NCBI RefSeq assembly: GCF_040712315.1
Contig: NC_134017.1
Coordinates: 14,414,001-14,478,000 of the forward strand
Source: Castanea sativa
Lineage: Eukaryota; Streptophyta; Magnoliopsida; Fagales; Fagaceae
Reading direction: 5' to 3'
Length of the DNA: 64,000 nt
A program made the translations under genes and the position numbers. The notes under the pieces were generated by a model. That model worked only from the letters and a program-made list of their open reading frames with translations, had not been told where the DNA came from and ran no database searches. Positions within the stretch are counted from its first letter, which is position 1, and the number at the start of each line of letters is the position of its first letter. This document shows, one piece after another, positions 23,156-35,943 of the stretch.

Positions 23156-26100
23156 ATGCCAATAAAGATCATCATGGATTACGCCCTAGAATTAATTTTT
23201 GTTTTGAAAGCATGGCGTGTGGTTGTTTTCGTGATTGGTATTCTTGGCAATTGGAAACTAGCTATAGGAGACAATGAGCATGCTGGAAGAAAACTTGTTG
23301 ATTATGTTCCAGGTATGTCATTCATCTTGAAACCTCATTTAGTTCTCTATCTCTCTCTTCAGAAACTAGCTTTTAGACATGCTTGCTTGAACATATTCCC
23401 GTAAATAGCCATAAATATTTTATTTTACTTTTGCTTCTAATAGAATGGCAGAAAGTATACACCCATGAGATTTTTTAAGATTTTTTTCCCCAAATTTTAT
23501 AATTCAATAATACAATGGATCAGGGAAGATTTAAATCCTGGTTCTCTTAAGAAAAGAGGGTAGTTAATATATTTGTTAAATTCCTCTTCCAAAAGTTAAA
23601 CTATTGAAAAATGAAATTTTTTTAATTATTTAACCACATAATTTCAATAATATGCCACTGACTTACAAAGAAGTTGACAACTACCCAACAATCTTACCAA
23701 CTTAATGATAGAGATATCACATATTAGTGCAAGTTTATTAAAATTGGAATCCTATGTCAAATCATTAGGGGGTCGGATTGGATTAGATCATGAATCGTAA
23801 CATCCTGCAATTTTTTCATTTTTTGGGAAAACACACCCCAAAAAAAAAAAAAACACACACACACATTGGTAACTTTGTATGTTGATTATAAATTTATCTA
23901 AAAATAACAATAATAAAGTTTTGCGTCAATATAATGAATTTGTATATTATACATTGCTACAATTATAATAACAAAATATATATACTTAATATTTTTAGAG
24001 ATGAGAGACTCCATTGCATAGCAGAATATGAATAGTTTCTTATCATGTACTTTCCTTCAAATTTTAGAAAAATTAGAAAGCTTTATGAGCCCGTTTGTAT
24101 AGGCTGTTTATAAAACCTTAACGCGTGTTTTAGACAAAACATGATTTGCCAAATCGTGTGACTCCACAAAATCAGCACGTTTGTGTTTTCAAAATCCAAA
24201 TTTTTCATGTTTACAAAACACTGCGGAGCTTTGCTTTCTCAGAAACACAGATGGGCTAACCGCTATTTTTTTCTTTAGAAAATCAAAATAGCGCCAATAC
24301 GATAAAAAATAGCGCCTATACGATAGGAAATACCAGCTTTATCCCTTCTCCTATGTATATCTTCAGTCCAGAGTGTTCCTACAGACCTCATGGTTCTCAT
24401 GGTTCCTCCCACAGAAATCTTCACTGAAAATCACCGGGGGCTGGGCTCGTTCATCTTCACCAAAAGCTTAAACCTTAGATAGATGTTAGATCTACCATTG
24501 ATAGATCAATTTGCTTAGGAAGAAAGGTTATAGAGGAAGAGACGTGTGCTTTGATCTACTTGTTGTATGAGAGACTAAGAGGTGAGATTCTCAAAAAAAG
24601 AGAAAAGAAATAGAGATAGAGAGGACGGAAGAAAAGAAACAGAGATAGAGATGAGATCTTTTATATTTTTTAAACAACAAAATTCCACAGCCACACACCT
24701 GTTTTCATGTTACTTTGACATGTATTTTAGTTTTTTATTTTATTTTTATTTTTATTTTTTTATGAAACATGTATTTTAGTTTTGAAAAACGTGTTTTAGA
24801 CTAGTTGAATACCTTCAATTTCAAACTTTAATATATGTAGTTTTTTTTTTTAAATGAAATAAACTTTACTTTTTGAAGGCCTTTGAATGTATATAAATAC
24901 AATACGTATAATGATATTAATAGTTTCAACTCTGTGCTACTGATGAATAGAATATCTTATATATTAGTAGTTTGGTTAGTATTGTAAGTGCACAATTGCA
25001 CCTGGACCCAAGAACAGTTATGGGCTCAGGCCCAATGAGCCTTAAACAATATGAATTTGTAGAGTGTGGGCTTGAAACCCAGGTTAGAAGTGTATGAGGA
25101 TGAAATGACAAACTAAAGATTGCAAGTACTTAGAAACAAAAAGGAGTAATGTAAATAGGCCTCCTCGGACGTAAGCCGAGAGCTGTTCTTATATTATATC
25201 TCTCTCTTTGTCCTTTTTCTTTTTAGGTTACAATAAGTTTCGTCCCGTTTCTGTTCTAGGTCCCTCCTTAAATACTCCTCTTTTTAATACTTTATCCACG
25301 TGTTGCCCCCAATTCCTCCCTTAGCTTAGATATTTCTTTTCTTAGTGCCTTTGAACAGTAACTAGAAGTTTCCCTTCCACTGTTTAAGTGTCACTTCCTC
25401 ATTAATGCGGCCAGGGTGGTAGGTGCAGGGTCTTTAATGTGGAGGTAGCAGCCTTTACCTTTGATATTCTTCCAACATCGGCGCTTCTAGGACATTCAAG
25501 GGTTCTCTCCCTTTAAACATTGGTCTTGACCGTGTCATTCCCTAACCTTTACCATGAAGTCTCAGGTTCTTTGATGTCAGTCCGAGGGAAAAACCATCCT
25601 CGGCTGGATCCTCGGATCCTCGGCGTATAGGCCGACCCATAGCACCAACAATCTCTAACCCCAGGGTCAAGTCGGCCTTCCTTAACAAGGCCCAAAAGGC
25701 CCACGTTCCCACCAGGATCCTTTTGCCCCACACAAGTATATTAATAGTTTGGCTAATTATATTAGTAAATTACAAATTTAACAAAATATCTTAAATAATT
25801 AGAGGATATTTATTAATCTTTGTAGTAAATTATGAGATATATCTTCTAATCTTTAATCAAGATATATTTTTAACATCTTTAAATACTGCTTTTGTTAAGA
25901 TTGTTAAAATTTATGTAATTATTTTATTTATTTTCATATTAATTAATTATTAAATTAATTATGTCATCATCACGGTTCGACTACTATGAGGAACAAATTT
26001 TTCTTTTTATTAGACAGTATAATTTATGCTTGTTAAGAAACACCCTGAAAAAAATTCTTAGAGCTACCATTGCCTCCATGTATATTTTTATTAGATTATG

Positions 26101-29100
26101 TAATTAAAAAAACACTGATTAAAGGAAAAATTGTGAAATAACCTTAACAAAATAGTTAAGTTCTTTTTTAGAATTTACACTCCAAACAAACATTTTTAAA
26201 ACAGTTTATCCAAACGCTTAATGTAGCTTCAAAAATAAAAAATGCATATTTTCACATTTTTACCAAACGCTTGTCTGTGGTTTTTAAAATGATGTTTTCA
26301 AAACACACGTTTTTAAAACGCTCGTTTTTAAAACGCTCGTTTTTAAAACGCACCTTTGTGAACAGCCTATCCAAACAAGCCCTATATATACAATGAATTT
26401 TTTTACTAAAAAAAAAAAATCACAAACTCTATCACACACTCATTTCATGTGCCTACATACTACAATCTTGTTTTTGTCATTGGACCTCTGTAATACGTAT
26501 TCAAGAAGAACACATGTAAATGTTGCTAGTTTCTTTTCTTATCTATCTAAACACGTGCAGCAGCTGAAAGCAAAATACAATGACAACCCGAAAATCACTT
26601 TTTCATTTTAAGAAAATAATAAGTGACCCTGAGAGAGAAAATGGTGTTAAGTTTGACTATGATATTATGTGAGAGAGACGATATCATGGTTACATGACCC
26701 AAAAAAATATCCATGAAAATATTATAATTTTTCAAATTAAGTGCTTAAAACTTAAAAGGGATAGCAAATTTTCGCAAAAAGCATATGGAAGGGTAGGTGC
26801 ATAATCTATCGCAAATATTTTTAATTTAATTATTTTGAATTTCAAACTCAAATTCTTCTTGACTTTTCCATATTGATTGGTGTGTTCTAAATTTATATAT
26901 ACCTCTCTTCTTTGGCATTATATATCTAGGATTCATAAGCATTGATTGTGGGGCTACCAAAGATTACTTGGATGATGTCACTGGTATATTCTACAAGTCA
27001 GATACAGGTTTTATAGATACTGGGACAAATTTCAACATATCCCCCGAGAACTACGATCAAAATCCGGATCTTGGGCGGCTAACAAGAAACCTGAGAAGCT
27101 TTCCACAAGGAAAAAAGAATTGTTACACTTTGAAACCTGAACAAGGCAAAAATAGTAATTATCTCATTAATTTTTTCTTTTATTATGGAAATTATGACAA
27201 CAAGAATAAGATTCCAAACTTCGACGTGTATGTCGGGTTTAATTATGTGCACACAACAGATATCGATAAGGTAGATTCTACATATCTTTTCGATGTGATT
27301 CATGCTCCCACGTCAGACATCATACAAGTATGTTTGATAAACACTGGGTTTGGAATCCCTTTTATTTCTGCCTTGGAATTACGTCCTTTGGACAAGTCCC
27401 TTTATCCATTTGACTTTCGAACGTTAACAAATAGCTGGCGATATGTCCTGGGCACAGCCACAGATCAATATAAGTTTATCAGGTAAATCAATCACAATTT
27501 TGTTCTTTGATTTCCTTTATATTTAAAATGTCAAAAGTACAAAAACTAACCCGAGGCTTGGCTCAGAGCTTACTATATCAAAACTTTTAAAAATATTCAA
27601 TTTGTTCTCTACACACCAAAGTCACTTAACACTAGTTGAAAATTCTTCTGATCTTCATTCTTCTTTCTCTATCTTCAGCTTCTATTTAATTATTTATTGT
27701 TGGTTAAACACTCCCTCACAGGTGGTGGAGTTAGAAAATTTTTCTGAGAGACAAGTTATGTAACTTTAATATGCCTTAACCTATGCAGCGTAATATAAGA
27801 GAAATATTATAATAATAAAAATTACAAGAATATTTATATATATGATAATAGGTAAAGCTGAGAGAAACTTAAATTAAAATTTTAAATTAGAATTCCAATT
27901 TTGTACCATGTGTCCTAAATTATTTATTTTTAAAAAGTTTTATTTATTAATTTTAGAATCAAATGTGGGACAACATTATAAATATTCATGCAGGTGAGTT
28001 ATTAAGTACAAAAACCAAAGAGTTTAGAGTACATGAATCTAAAAAAAAAAAAAAAGTGCTTCACAATAATAAATAAATAAATAAATAAAATGGACAATTT
28101 ACATTTTTATACTTATTAGTATCCTTACAAATTTTTTTAAAGAGTTAACAAAATATAAAAATAACTATCAATATTATTTAAATTATATATATATAAGAAT
28201 TATATTATGCATCTTATTATGTATCTTTAAGTAAATCCATGTATATACATAAGGTTACAAGCTAGTATATATTAATAAATGACAAAGATAGAATATGTCC
28301 CAAATTTTTTACCTTAAAATTCATAGCATTTTTTCTTAAACAAAAAAAAAAGACCTGGGCACAACCACAGGTCAACAAGAGAAATTTATCACATAAATCA
28401 ATTACAATTTTGTTCTTTGATTTTCTTTTTATTTAAAATGTCAAAGTACAAAAACTATACCTGAGGTTTGGCTCAAAGCTAAATATATCAAAACTTTTAA
28501 AAATATTCAATTTGTTCTCTTCCCACTAAAGTCACTTAATACTATTTGAAAATTCTTCTCATCTTCATTCTTCCCTCTCTATCTTTGGCTTCTATTTATT
28601 TATTGTTGGCTAAAACATTCCCGGGTAGTGGTGGAGTTTGAAAACTTTTCTAGGAGACAAGTTATGTCACTTTAATATACTTTAACCTATGCAGTGTAAT
28701 ATAAGAGAAAGGTTATAATTAATAAAAATTACGAGAAAATATATATTAATAGATGACAAAAATAGAATATGTCCCAAATTTTTTACCATAAAATTCATAG
28801 CATTTTATCTATATAAAAAAAAAAGTATGAATTCATATATCCCTAAATCAAAAACAGTACATGTAAAATGAAAATCAGTTGAAAGCCTAAAAAGAAATGA
28901 ATTTTTTTTAAATAATAAAAATAAATTTTCTAAAGAGATTTGCTTGCTTCAATATTTTCATAAACATATGCTCTAAATACTCCTAAATTGATGAGTTATA
29001 TTTGGCAAAAAACAAACTAAAAATTAGAAGAAGAAAAAAAGAGAACGTAATACTTTAAATGAGTATTATTATAATTCTTGTAGGATATGGGGGTAAGGGT

Positions 29101-30944
29101 CAGAGTTCAAGTCTCCAAAAAAAAGTTTCACACACACATACATTTAGATTAGTTTAAAGTTGAATTCTATCTAAGATAAAAATAAATAATAAATAAAGTA
29201 AAATAAATAAAGAGAGTCATTAATACTTATATGTTTTTATGAACATATGACCTAAATACTCCTAAAATTAAAGAATTATATGAAGGAAAAAAATGTAAAT
29301 TGAGATGCACAAAGTGCTTGGGGGTTTAGAGGAGGAAAGGGTTCAAGTTGTGGAATTAGCAGCATATTGTAATTATCTACAAAAATGACTATTTTATAAT
29401 ATTATATATATATATATATATTTTTTTTTTGTTGATTGAGTATAAATTTAAACAAAATTATAAATTTTTATTAAAAAATCCCCCCACCAATCATCACTCT
29501 CACATATTTAGTTTTCCTAATACAATTATTGTGAGGCTTATGCTATCAGAACAAGTTGTTCGAAAGAAGCAAAAAATTTATAGTATGAAAATTTTGAAAG
29601 TATTGTGTCATTTGTGCTAAGAGAACAAATTAGATATTTTAAAAGCCTTGATAATACTTGATATTATTTTGAAAGTATTGTTTCACTGTTTCTTATATTT
29701 TACCTTGTATATATTGTTCATATTATGTCATATTTGAACACTATTTTTTAAAATGTCTCGTCTCTGAGACAATCAACTTTTCCATGTCCTATCTAAGGTA
29801 CAAGAACGATGTTTATGATCGCATGTGGTATCCTTATATTACGTGGCCAAACTCAGTTTCGATCAATACCTCCTTAGATATTGACATACAGAACAACAAT
29901 GATAGTTATCGACTACCACCAGAAGTATTGAGAACTGCTGTCCAGCCATCTAATGGTGATAATTCCTTAATTTATGATAGCCAGCCCCTTTATAACACTG
30001 GAAACTTGTGTTTATGCTTTCACTTTGCTGAAATTTTAAAACTTACGCAAGAAAAGAAAAGAGAATTCATTATTTCTGTGTACGGGGGAACCGATACCTA
30101 TACCTATACCTCAGAGCCAATAACGCTTGACCATTTAAAGCCACTGTCCAAATGTGTCAATCAGAGAATCGAAGGCCATTTTAGATTTGTTATTAATGCA
30201 ACAACGCGGTCTGACCTTCCTCCCATCCTCAACGCGTTTGAGCTTCACACCGTAATTCCTCAGTTTGATCTACACGAACCAACCAACTCAAGAGATGGTA
30301 AGTACCTTTATCTAATTATTCTTTTGCTTTTTTTCCTTTTTAAAATATTTAAAAGTTTGAGGTTAATAGAAATTTATTCTGATTTGAGCTAAACAAAACA
30401 AAAGCTGAACGGAAACATTGAGATATATATGAGCGAACAAATGGTAGGTTTGTCATAGATGAGTATATAGGTTTGTCATAAAGACCAATATAAAAAGTAT
30501 AATTCTATTTTTCTTTTTAGTATAGAAGTGAAGTTTTTAAACTCTCATTGTATGACAATTTCCTATTGAGTTTTATACAATCTTTGTATGAAAGAATAAT
30601 ATCTGATTAAATTCATAATGTTAAGAAATAAAATTCTTAATGTTAAGAAGTTATTTATTGAAAAATTACATATAGAATTAAAAAGTTCATAAGATAAATA
30701 AAATCAATTATCTTCATATGGTATTGAATTATTCCTTTCTCCTAAAACATGATTTTTTTTTACATTTAAACAAAATATATACTATTGTAAATAATATCTT
30801 ATTGACACAAAATATAACATGCATGTTAAGAATATTTATGAAACATGTAATCAAACTGTGAGATTTTAAGAATATGAATTTTGGTATAAAGTTTTTAGAT
30901 AGTGTAAAATTTCTTAGAATTACACCATATATAAGTTGAACTCA

Positions 30945-30998
<54 letters not shown>

Positions 30999-31335
30999 CC
31001 ATAAACTCAATTTTTATGAATAATTTTATGCTACAAAAAATTAAAACTTAAAAAATTTAATTGATGAGCTACTTTTTTATGAAAAAAAACAGTTATGGTA
31101 AAAGTTGTAATACAAAAGTTATGGTAGTAGAAAACCTAAAAAAGAAGAAGAAGAAGAAGAAGAAGACATTTTTGACAATTTTGGATTTTTCTATTCCTTT
31201 GTTGATGTCATATTGTACAACAAATATTCTGATCCCTCTTTTCACTTTTGATCCTGAATGATCATAATCTAATTATAGTGCAAAAACATATAAATACACA
31301 GTTGATTTCTTATTTAGAGCTGAATAATTGTAATA

Positions 31336-31372
<37 letters not shown>

Positions 31373-31785
31373 CTGGCTTTAGTGGATTGTGAATCATCCG
31401 AAAATCTGCATATATTTTTAGGCTTATGACCATCAATTATGTAAATGCTTCATTCTTTGAAATAGTTGAGATTCTAGGTGCTTCGTTCTTTGAAATAGAT
31501 TCACTAGAGCAAAGCATATAATTTAGTATTTAGTTCCACAACCAAATTCGGCAATTCATCTGTGATACTTTCCCCTTTTTGTAGCGCGTTTCTTTACAAT
31601 CATATACAGGTAAATCTAATATATATTCTCAATCATTCAAAGAAAAAATATATCAAAAGTGTTACAAATTTTATTACAAAGAATGAAGCATAAGTGAAAG
31701 AAAATTATTATTGGGGAATTGTTGTGACACGGACAATATACTTCCTTAATTCAGCAATTGGTAAGTCTAATTACTTCGTGCTCAA

Positions 31786-31850
<65 letters not shown>

Positions 31851-33760
31851 GTTTTTAGAGTTGAAAATTCTTTTGGTTAAAAAAAAAACATGTTACTTTT
31901 ATCTAATAATTAGAATTTATAAGTTAGATAATTAAAATTATTGTCTGTTTGGATAAAGCATCTCAGCATTAAATAAATTTGGTTAAATTAGCTTTGATCT
32001 TGAGTACAAATTTTAATTATATTAGATAATTTTTTGTCTCTGTTTTTTTTTTTTTAACAAATTCTCTAATTTGACTTTGTAGATTTTAATACTTATCATT
32101 TAAAAATTTATTATATATATAAATATTGTCAAACTTTCTCCTGCACTGCACTAGTTAGCAAATATTGTTAAACTATAAAATGAAAATTTTTGATTTTTTG
32201 TTAACTTTTTATAATGTAGTGGCAAAAGCTTTTGAAGATTTACCACTTTCCACATCATCATTCTCATATATAACTTTTAGTTTGGTTTTTAGAGCTTCAA
32301 ATAGTATTCATCTATGTTTGTTTAAACTAATTAGAATTCACCTTATTTTTGGACAAAGCACCCAACACTAAAAAAATTCTAATTAACTTCTTTTGATCTT
32401 TTCTAAGTAAATTATAACTAAACTAGGTAAGTTATTTTTATACAAACTCTCTATTGACTGCTTTATTTATTATATTTATTAACAAAATATTTATTGCGTA
32501 TAAAATCTTTTATAGAACTTTTTCGTACAATTGCATAAGTTAGTAACTAGTACAAAAATATAATAAAAATAGCAAACTAGAAGTCTGGTCACGTAAAGTG
32601 GTAATATTTTCTCTATGACAAGTGGTTATATCCTCTTTAAGCCAAGTTAACTCCCTTTCTTTAAATTATATAATTATTTTGAATTTTTGGAGTGGTTTCT
32701 AATTAAACCTTAAATTATAAAACATATTAATTAAAATAATTAAATTTTAAATCAATTAAATCCACGCACTCAGTGAGTAACTATTAACTAAATTAACCAA
32801 TATTCACATAAATTGTGACTAAAACCTATCTAAAGGTATACCAAAAAAAAAAAAAAAATCATTCTAGGTGAAATTTTAAGACCATTATTGTACAATTAAG
32901 AATTGTGAAATTATATAATAATATCAATTATTGTCATCAAAATTTACAATAAAATTAACATTATATAGGTTCATATCCAAATCATATTATATCATATATT
33001 ACATAATAAAACTTCTGCCATATATGGTGTAGTTGCAACAAGTCAATGACTTCTTCTTCTTTTTTTTAATATTATTTTTACACTTTTGATTTTCCATTAT
33101 GTTATATAGAACACAGTAAGAATTTTATAAGTTTGAAATTTATTTTGCTATTTTATTTTATATTATTTTAACAATCTACTATAATTGTTTGTTTTAAAAT
33201 TAAATTTTGAGTTGTACATGTCATTCTTTCACTATATAATTGAATGTTAGTATTAGAAGTCATATAATTATATGTTATTGACTAAGTCATACTAATGTAA
33301 TGTGATTCTATTTTGGAACATCTCATGATGGAATAGGGAATCAGCCAGCAAATAAGTGGTGGATATGGCTCATTGTGGCAGTAGGGGGAATCATCATCGC
33401 CTTTTTGTGCTTATTATGCTATGCAAAAGTGAAAAAACACATAGCGGAAGGTAATTGATATTCTTACCATAGATTTTTTCAAATATGTTAATGATGATAA
33501 AGCAACACAAAATTTTCAAATTATATTGTGCATATTTGTTAATTAGGGGAGAGGAAGAAGAAACAAAAGATACTTCTGCAAGAACTTAGAGGCAATGCAA
33601 TATCGTCCACTGTACGTGACAAAGTGAAGAAACGAAATAATGATAGGCAAGATAGCCATGAATTGCAAATCTTCAGCTTTGAAAACATTTCTGCTGCCAC
33701 AAGGAATTTTTCAACTAAAAATAAATTAGGAGAAGGTGGTTTTGGACCAGTTTATAAGGT

Positions 33761-33792
<32 letters not shown>

Positions 33793-35911
33793 TATATATA
33801 TATGTGTGTGTGTGTGTGAGATACACCAAATTGTGCTGATTTGATTGGATTGAATTGTTTAAGTTTGTATTGTCCGGGTGTGTGATGAGTCGCATATTGG
33901 GTCTTTACAAAGTGGATCTTTGGGTTCTGGAGCCTTGATTACAACTTAACTAACCATTTTGGAGTGTCAAAGTAGATGTGGCTAGTGCTTTTCTCGAGTT
34001 GTTACACATGATATCAGAGAAACTAAGTAAACTTCATAACATCATGCGGCTTAGGGTCATTGCAATACAATGTGGGCCTTGATAAGGTCATCAAAAATTT
34101 AAGTGAGGGAGATTGTTATATCCCAAATTGTGTGGATTTGATTTGATTTTTTGAGTTGTGTTATGTGGCCATAGGCTGAGTCGCATATCAAGTTTTTTGC
34201 AACATAGATGTTCAAATTACAAGTAATTACAAGGAGCCCTAATTACAACTTGACTAGTCTTTTTAAGGTGTAAGTGCAGATGTGACTAGCATTTTCTTCA
34301 AGCATCACACAATTTGTGTGTATGATTAAATTTGAATATGATTAAACAATTAAATGATTTTTAAGCTTTTTAAATGGGTGGTATGATGGACAGTGGAAAT
34401 AAGGTTTGAAATCAAGACAACATATTTTAATACTATTATAAATTATCAACCATACACAAAGCTTATGCAGAAATCTAAGAATTTACACCATCTAACTATT
34501 ATTCAAACTAAATGTACCACCTTGACCCAATGCTCTCTTTATTTATTTTTCTGGTACAAAATTTGAACTTAAGAACTAGAGTTTTGGCCAAGGGCAAGGT
34601 AGAATCTTCATAGAAAATTAAATAAGAAAAATGGAAACTGATTTAAGATAATGTAAGTGAGATTTCACTATTGAAATATATTTTCAGGGTGAATTATATG
34701 ATGGGCGGAAAATAGCAATAAAGAGACTCTCAAGAAGTTCTAGACAGGGATTGGTAGAGTTCAAGAATGAAGCTATTCTTATTGCCAAACTCCAACACAC
34801 AAATCTTGTAAGATTGTTAGGGCTTTGCATTCAGCAAGAAGAAAAAATTCTAATCTATGAGTACATGCCCAACAAAAGCTTAGACTTCTTCCTCTTTGGT
34901 AGGGTGTATGTTCATTACATGGAAAATTTTCTTATTGGATATTTGTTTATTCTATTATATGCAATCAATTATTACTTATCATTTGCTTGCTATTATTTTC
35001 TACTTTGATTCAGATTCTACTAAAAAGTCTTTATTAAATTGGAAAAAACGCTTCAACATCATTGAAGGCATTGCTCAAGGACTTCTTTATCTTCACAAAT
35101 ATTCAAGACTAAGAGTAATTCACCGAGACTTAAAAGCAAGCAATATTTTGCTTGATGAGGATATGAATCCAAAAATTTCTGACTTTGGCTTGGCTAGAAT
35201 ATTTGGGTTGAAAGGATTAGAAGAAAACACAAATAGAATTGTTGGAACATAGTAAGTATTCATTGCATTTCAAGCAAGCAAAATTTAATTCTATTTGTGT
35301 GTATGTGTATATGTGCTTATTCATACACTAAATTTTATTGGTCAATTATTATTTCAGTGGTTATATGTCTCCAGAATATGCCATGAATGGTGTTGTTTCA
35401 ATAAAAACTGATATATTCAGCTATGGAGTCCTACTATTGGAAATCGTGAGCAGCAAGAAAAATAATAGTTGCTATTACTCTGAGTATTCGCTCACCCTTA
35501 TAGGATATGTAAGTTTCTCAATTAACTCTTCTAAATTTATACACGAGATTTTGAATATAATAGTTAACATTGTGTGTACAACTGGTCTTGTATCAGGCAT
35601 GGCAGTTATGGAATGAAGGGAAAGGTTTGGAGCTAATAGACCCAACAATAATAGATGAGTCATCCCCTTCATCTGAAATATTGAGATGCATTCATGTTGG
35701 TCTTTTATGCGTACAAGACAAGGCAACAGATAGACCTACCATGCTAGATGTTGCAACTATGCTTTCAAGTGAAACTGTTCAACTCCTTCCTCCAAAACAA
35801 CCTGCATATCTTATCAACATTGTTCAAGAAAAACCATTAGAGGTTTCTAAAATTAAGCTAGAAAATTGTTCCATAAATGATGTTACAATTTCAGAGATGA
35901 AAGCAAGATAA
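23156..35911 (+). CDS. Receptor-like kinase: malectin-like ectodomain + CES101-type kinase, 9 exons
   Basis: Exons: 23156-23312, 26930-27482, 29798-30297, 33337-33450, 33547-33758, 34688-34898, 35014-35251, 35358-35508, 35597-35911. All introns are GT-AG, phases agree, and there is no internal stop: 816 residues. Residues 1-52 are a hydrophobic N-terminus, a likely signal sequence. Residues 53-403 are a malectin-like domain ([19 protein letters not shown], YLxFAE-like CFHFAEI). The membrane helix is at 411-433. The kinase has [11 protein letters not shown] (502-512), Lys524, HRDLKASN with Asp621, DFG Asp639 and YGYMSPEY, an RD kinase. It ends [13 protein letters not shown]. Presumed plasma-membrane receptor with carbohydrate or peptide-binding ectodomain; ligand unknown. 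Malectin-like RLKs usually carry LRRs next; none are seen. The CES101 kinase family normally has an S-locus lectin ectodomain. Exon 1 is the least certain. Confidence 0.85.
24087..26382. mobile_element. Possible DNA transposon frame in RLK intron 1
   Basis: The left end GAGCCCGTTTGTATAGGCTG and the inverted right end GGGCTTGTTTGGATAGGCTG match at 16 of 20 bases, typical of hAT-like plant elements. No 8-bp target duplication is evident. The interior holds a nested solo LTR (24983-25734), a hAT tail repeat (26003-26075) and a 15-bp tandem unit, tttttaaaacgctcg, repeated about three times at 26307-26350. Confidence 0.5.
24983..25734 (-). mobile_element. Solo LTR in RLK intron 1
   Basis: 752 bp with TGTAAGTGCACAATTG at the left end and CCCCACACA at the right, flanked by a perfect target duplication AGTAT (24978-24982 and 25735-25739). 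The minus-strand sequence resembles gypsy-2 LTR features (cccacactctacaaattcat, a cctcgg-rich body), so it is probably a Ty3/gypsy LTR in minus orientation left by LTR-LTR recombination. Confidence 0.85.
27447..28820. repeat. Partial duplication of exon 2 end and intron 2
   Basis: The end of exon 2 and the start of intron 2 (27447-27860) recur at about 28357-28760: cctgggcacagccacag versus cctgggcacaaccacag, then acaattttgttctttgattt and tatcaaaacttttaaaaata. A second block (aatatgtcccaaattttttacc) recurs at 28292 and 28766. The exon copy lacks the splice donor and is not coding. Confidence 0.85.
30298..33336. other. RLK intron 3 with simple repeats
   Basis: A 3.0-kb intron, AT-rich. Contains (TA)n at about 30948-30993 and 31789-31845, (AAG)n at 31143-31165 and a 34-T run at 31339-31372. 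I looked for leucine-rich repeat exons, expected between malectin and membrane segments in LRR-RLKs, and saw none. Confidence 0.7.
33825..34315. repeat. Direct duplication in RLK intron 5
   Basis: Two imperfect copies (about 33825-34015 and 34118-34315) share caaattgtg(c/t)tgatttg-like starts, gagtcgcatat, attacaacttgacta-like blocks and cacac/atgat ends. Just before it, (TC)n, (TA)n and (TG)n runs follow the exon 5 donor (33759-33820). Confidence 0.7.
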
Positions 35912-35921
35912 ATACTAAGCG

Positions 35922-35943
35922 AGGGTGGTTACAAGACCACCCT
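35922..35943 (+). other. Stem-loop in RLK 3' UTR
   Basis: AGGGTGGT, loop tacaag, ACCACCCT: eight perfect base pairs, 11 bases after the stop codon. Role unknown. Confidence 0.5.

Noticed and set aside
29429..29620. 63-residue ORF in RLK intron 2
   Set aside because: AT-rich intronic sequence, no motif, not needed for the exon phases.
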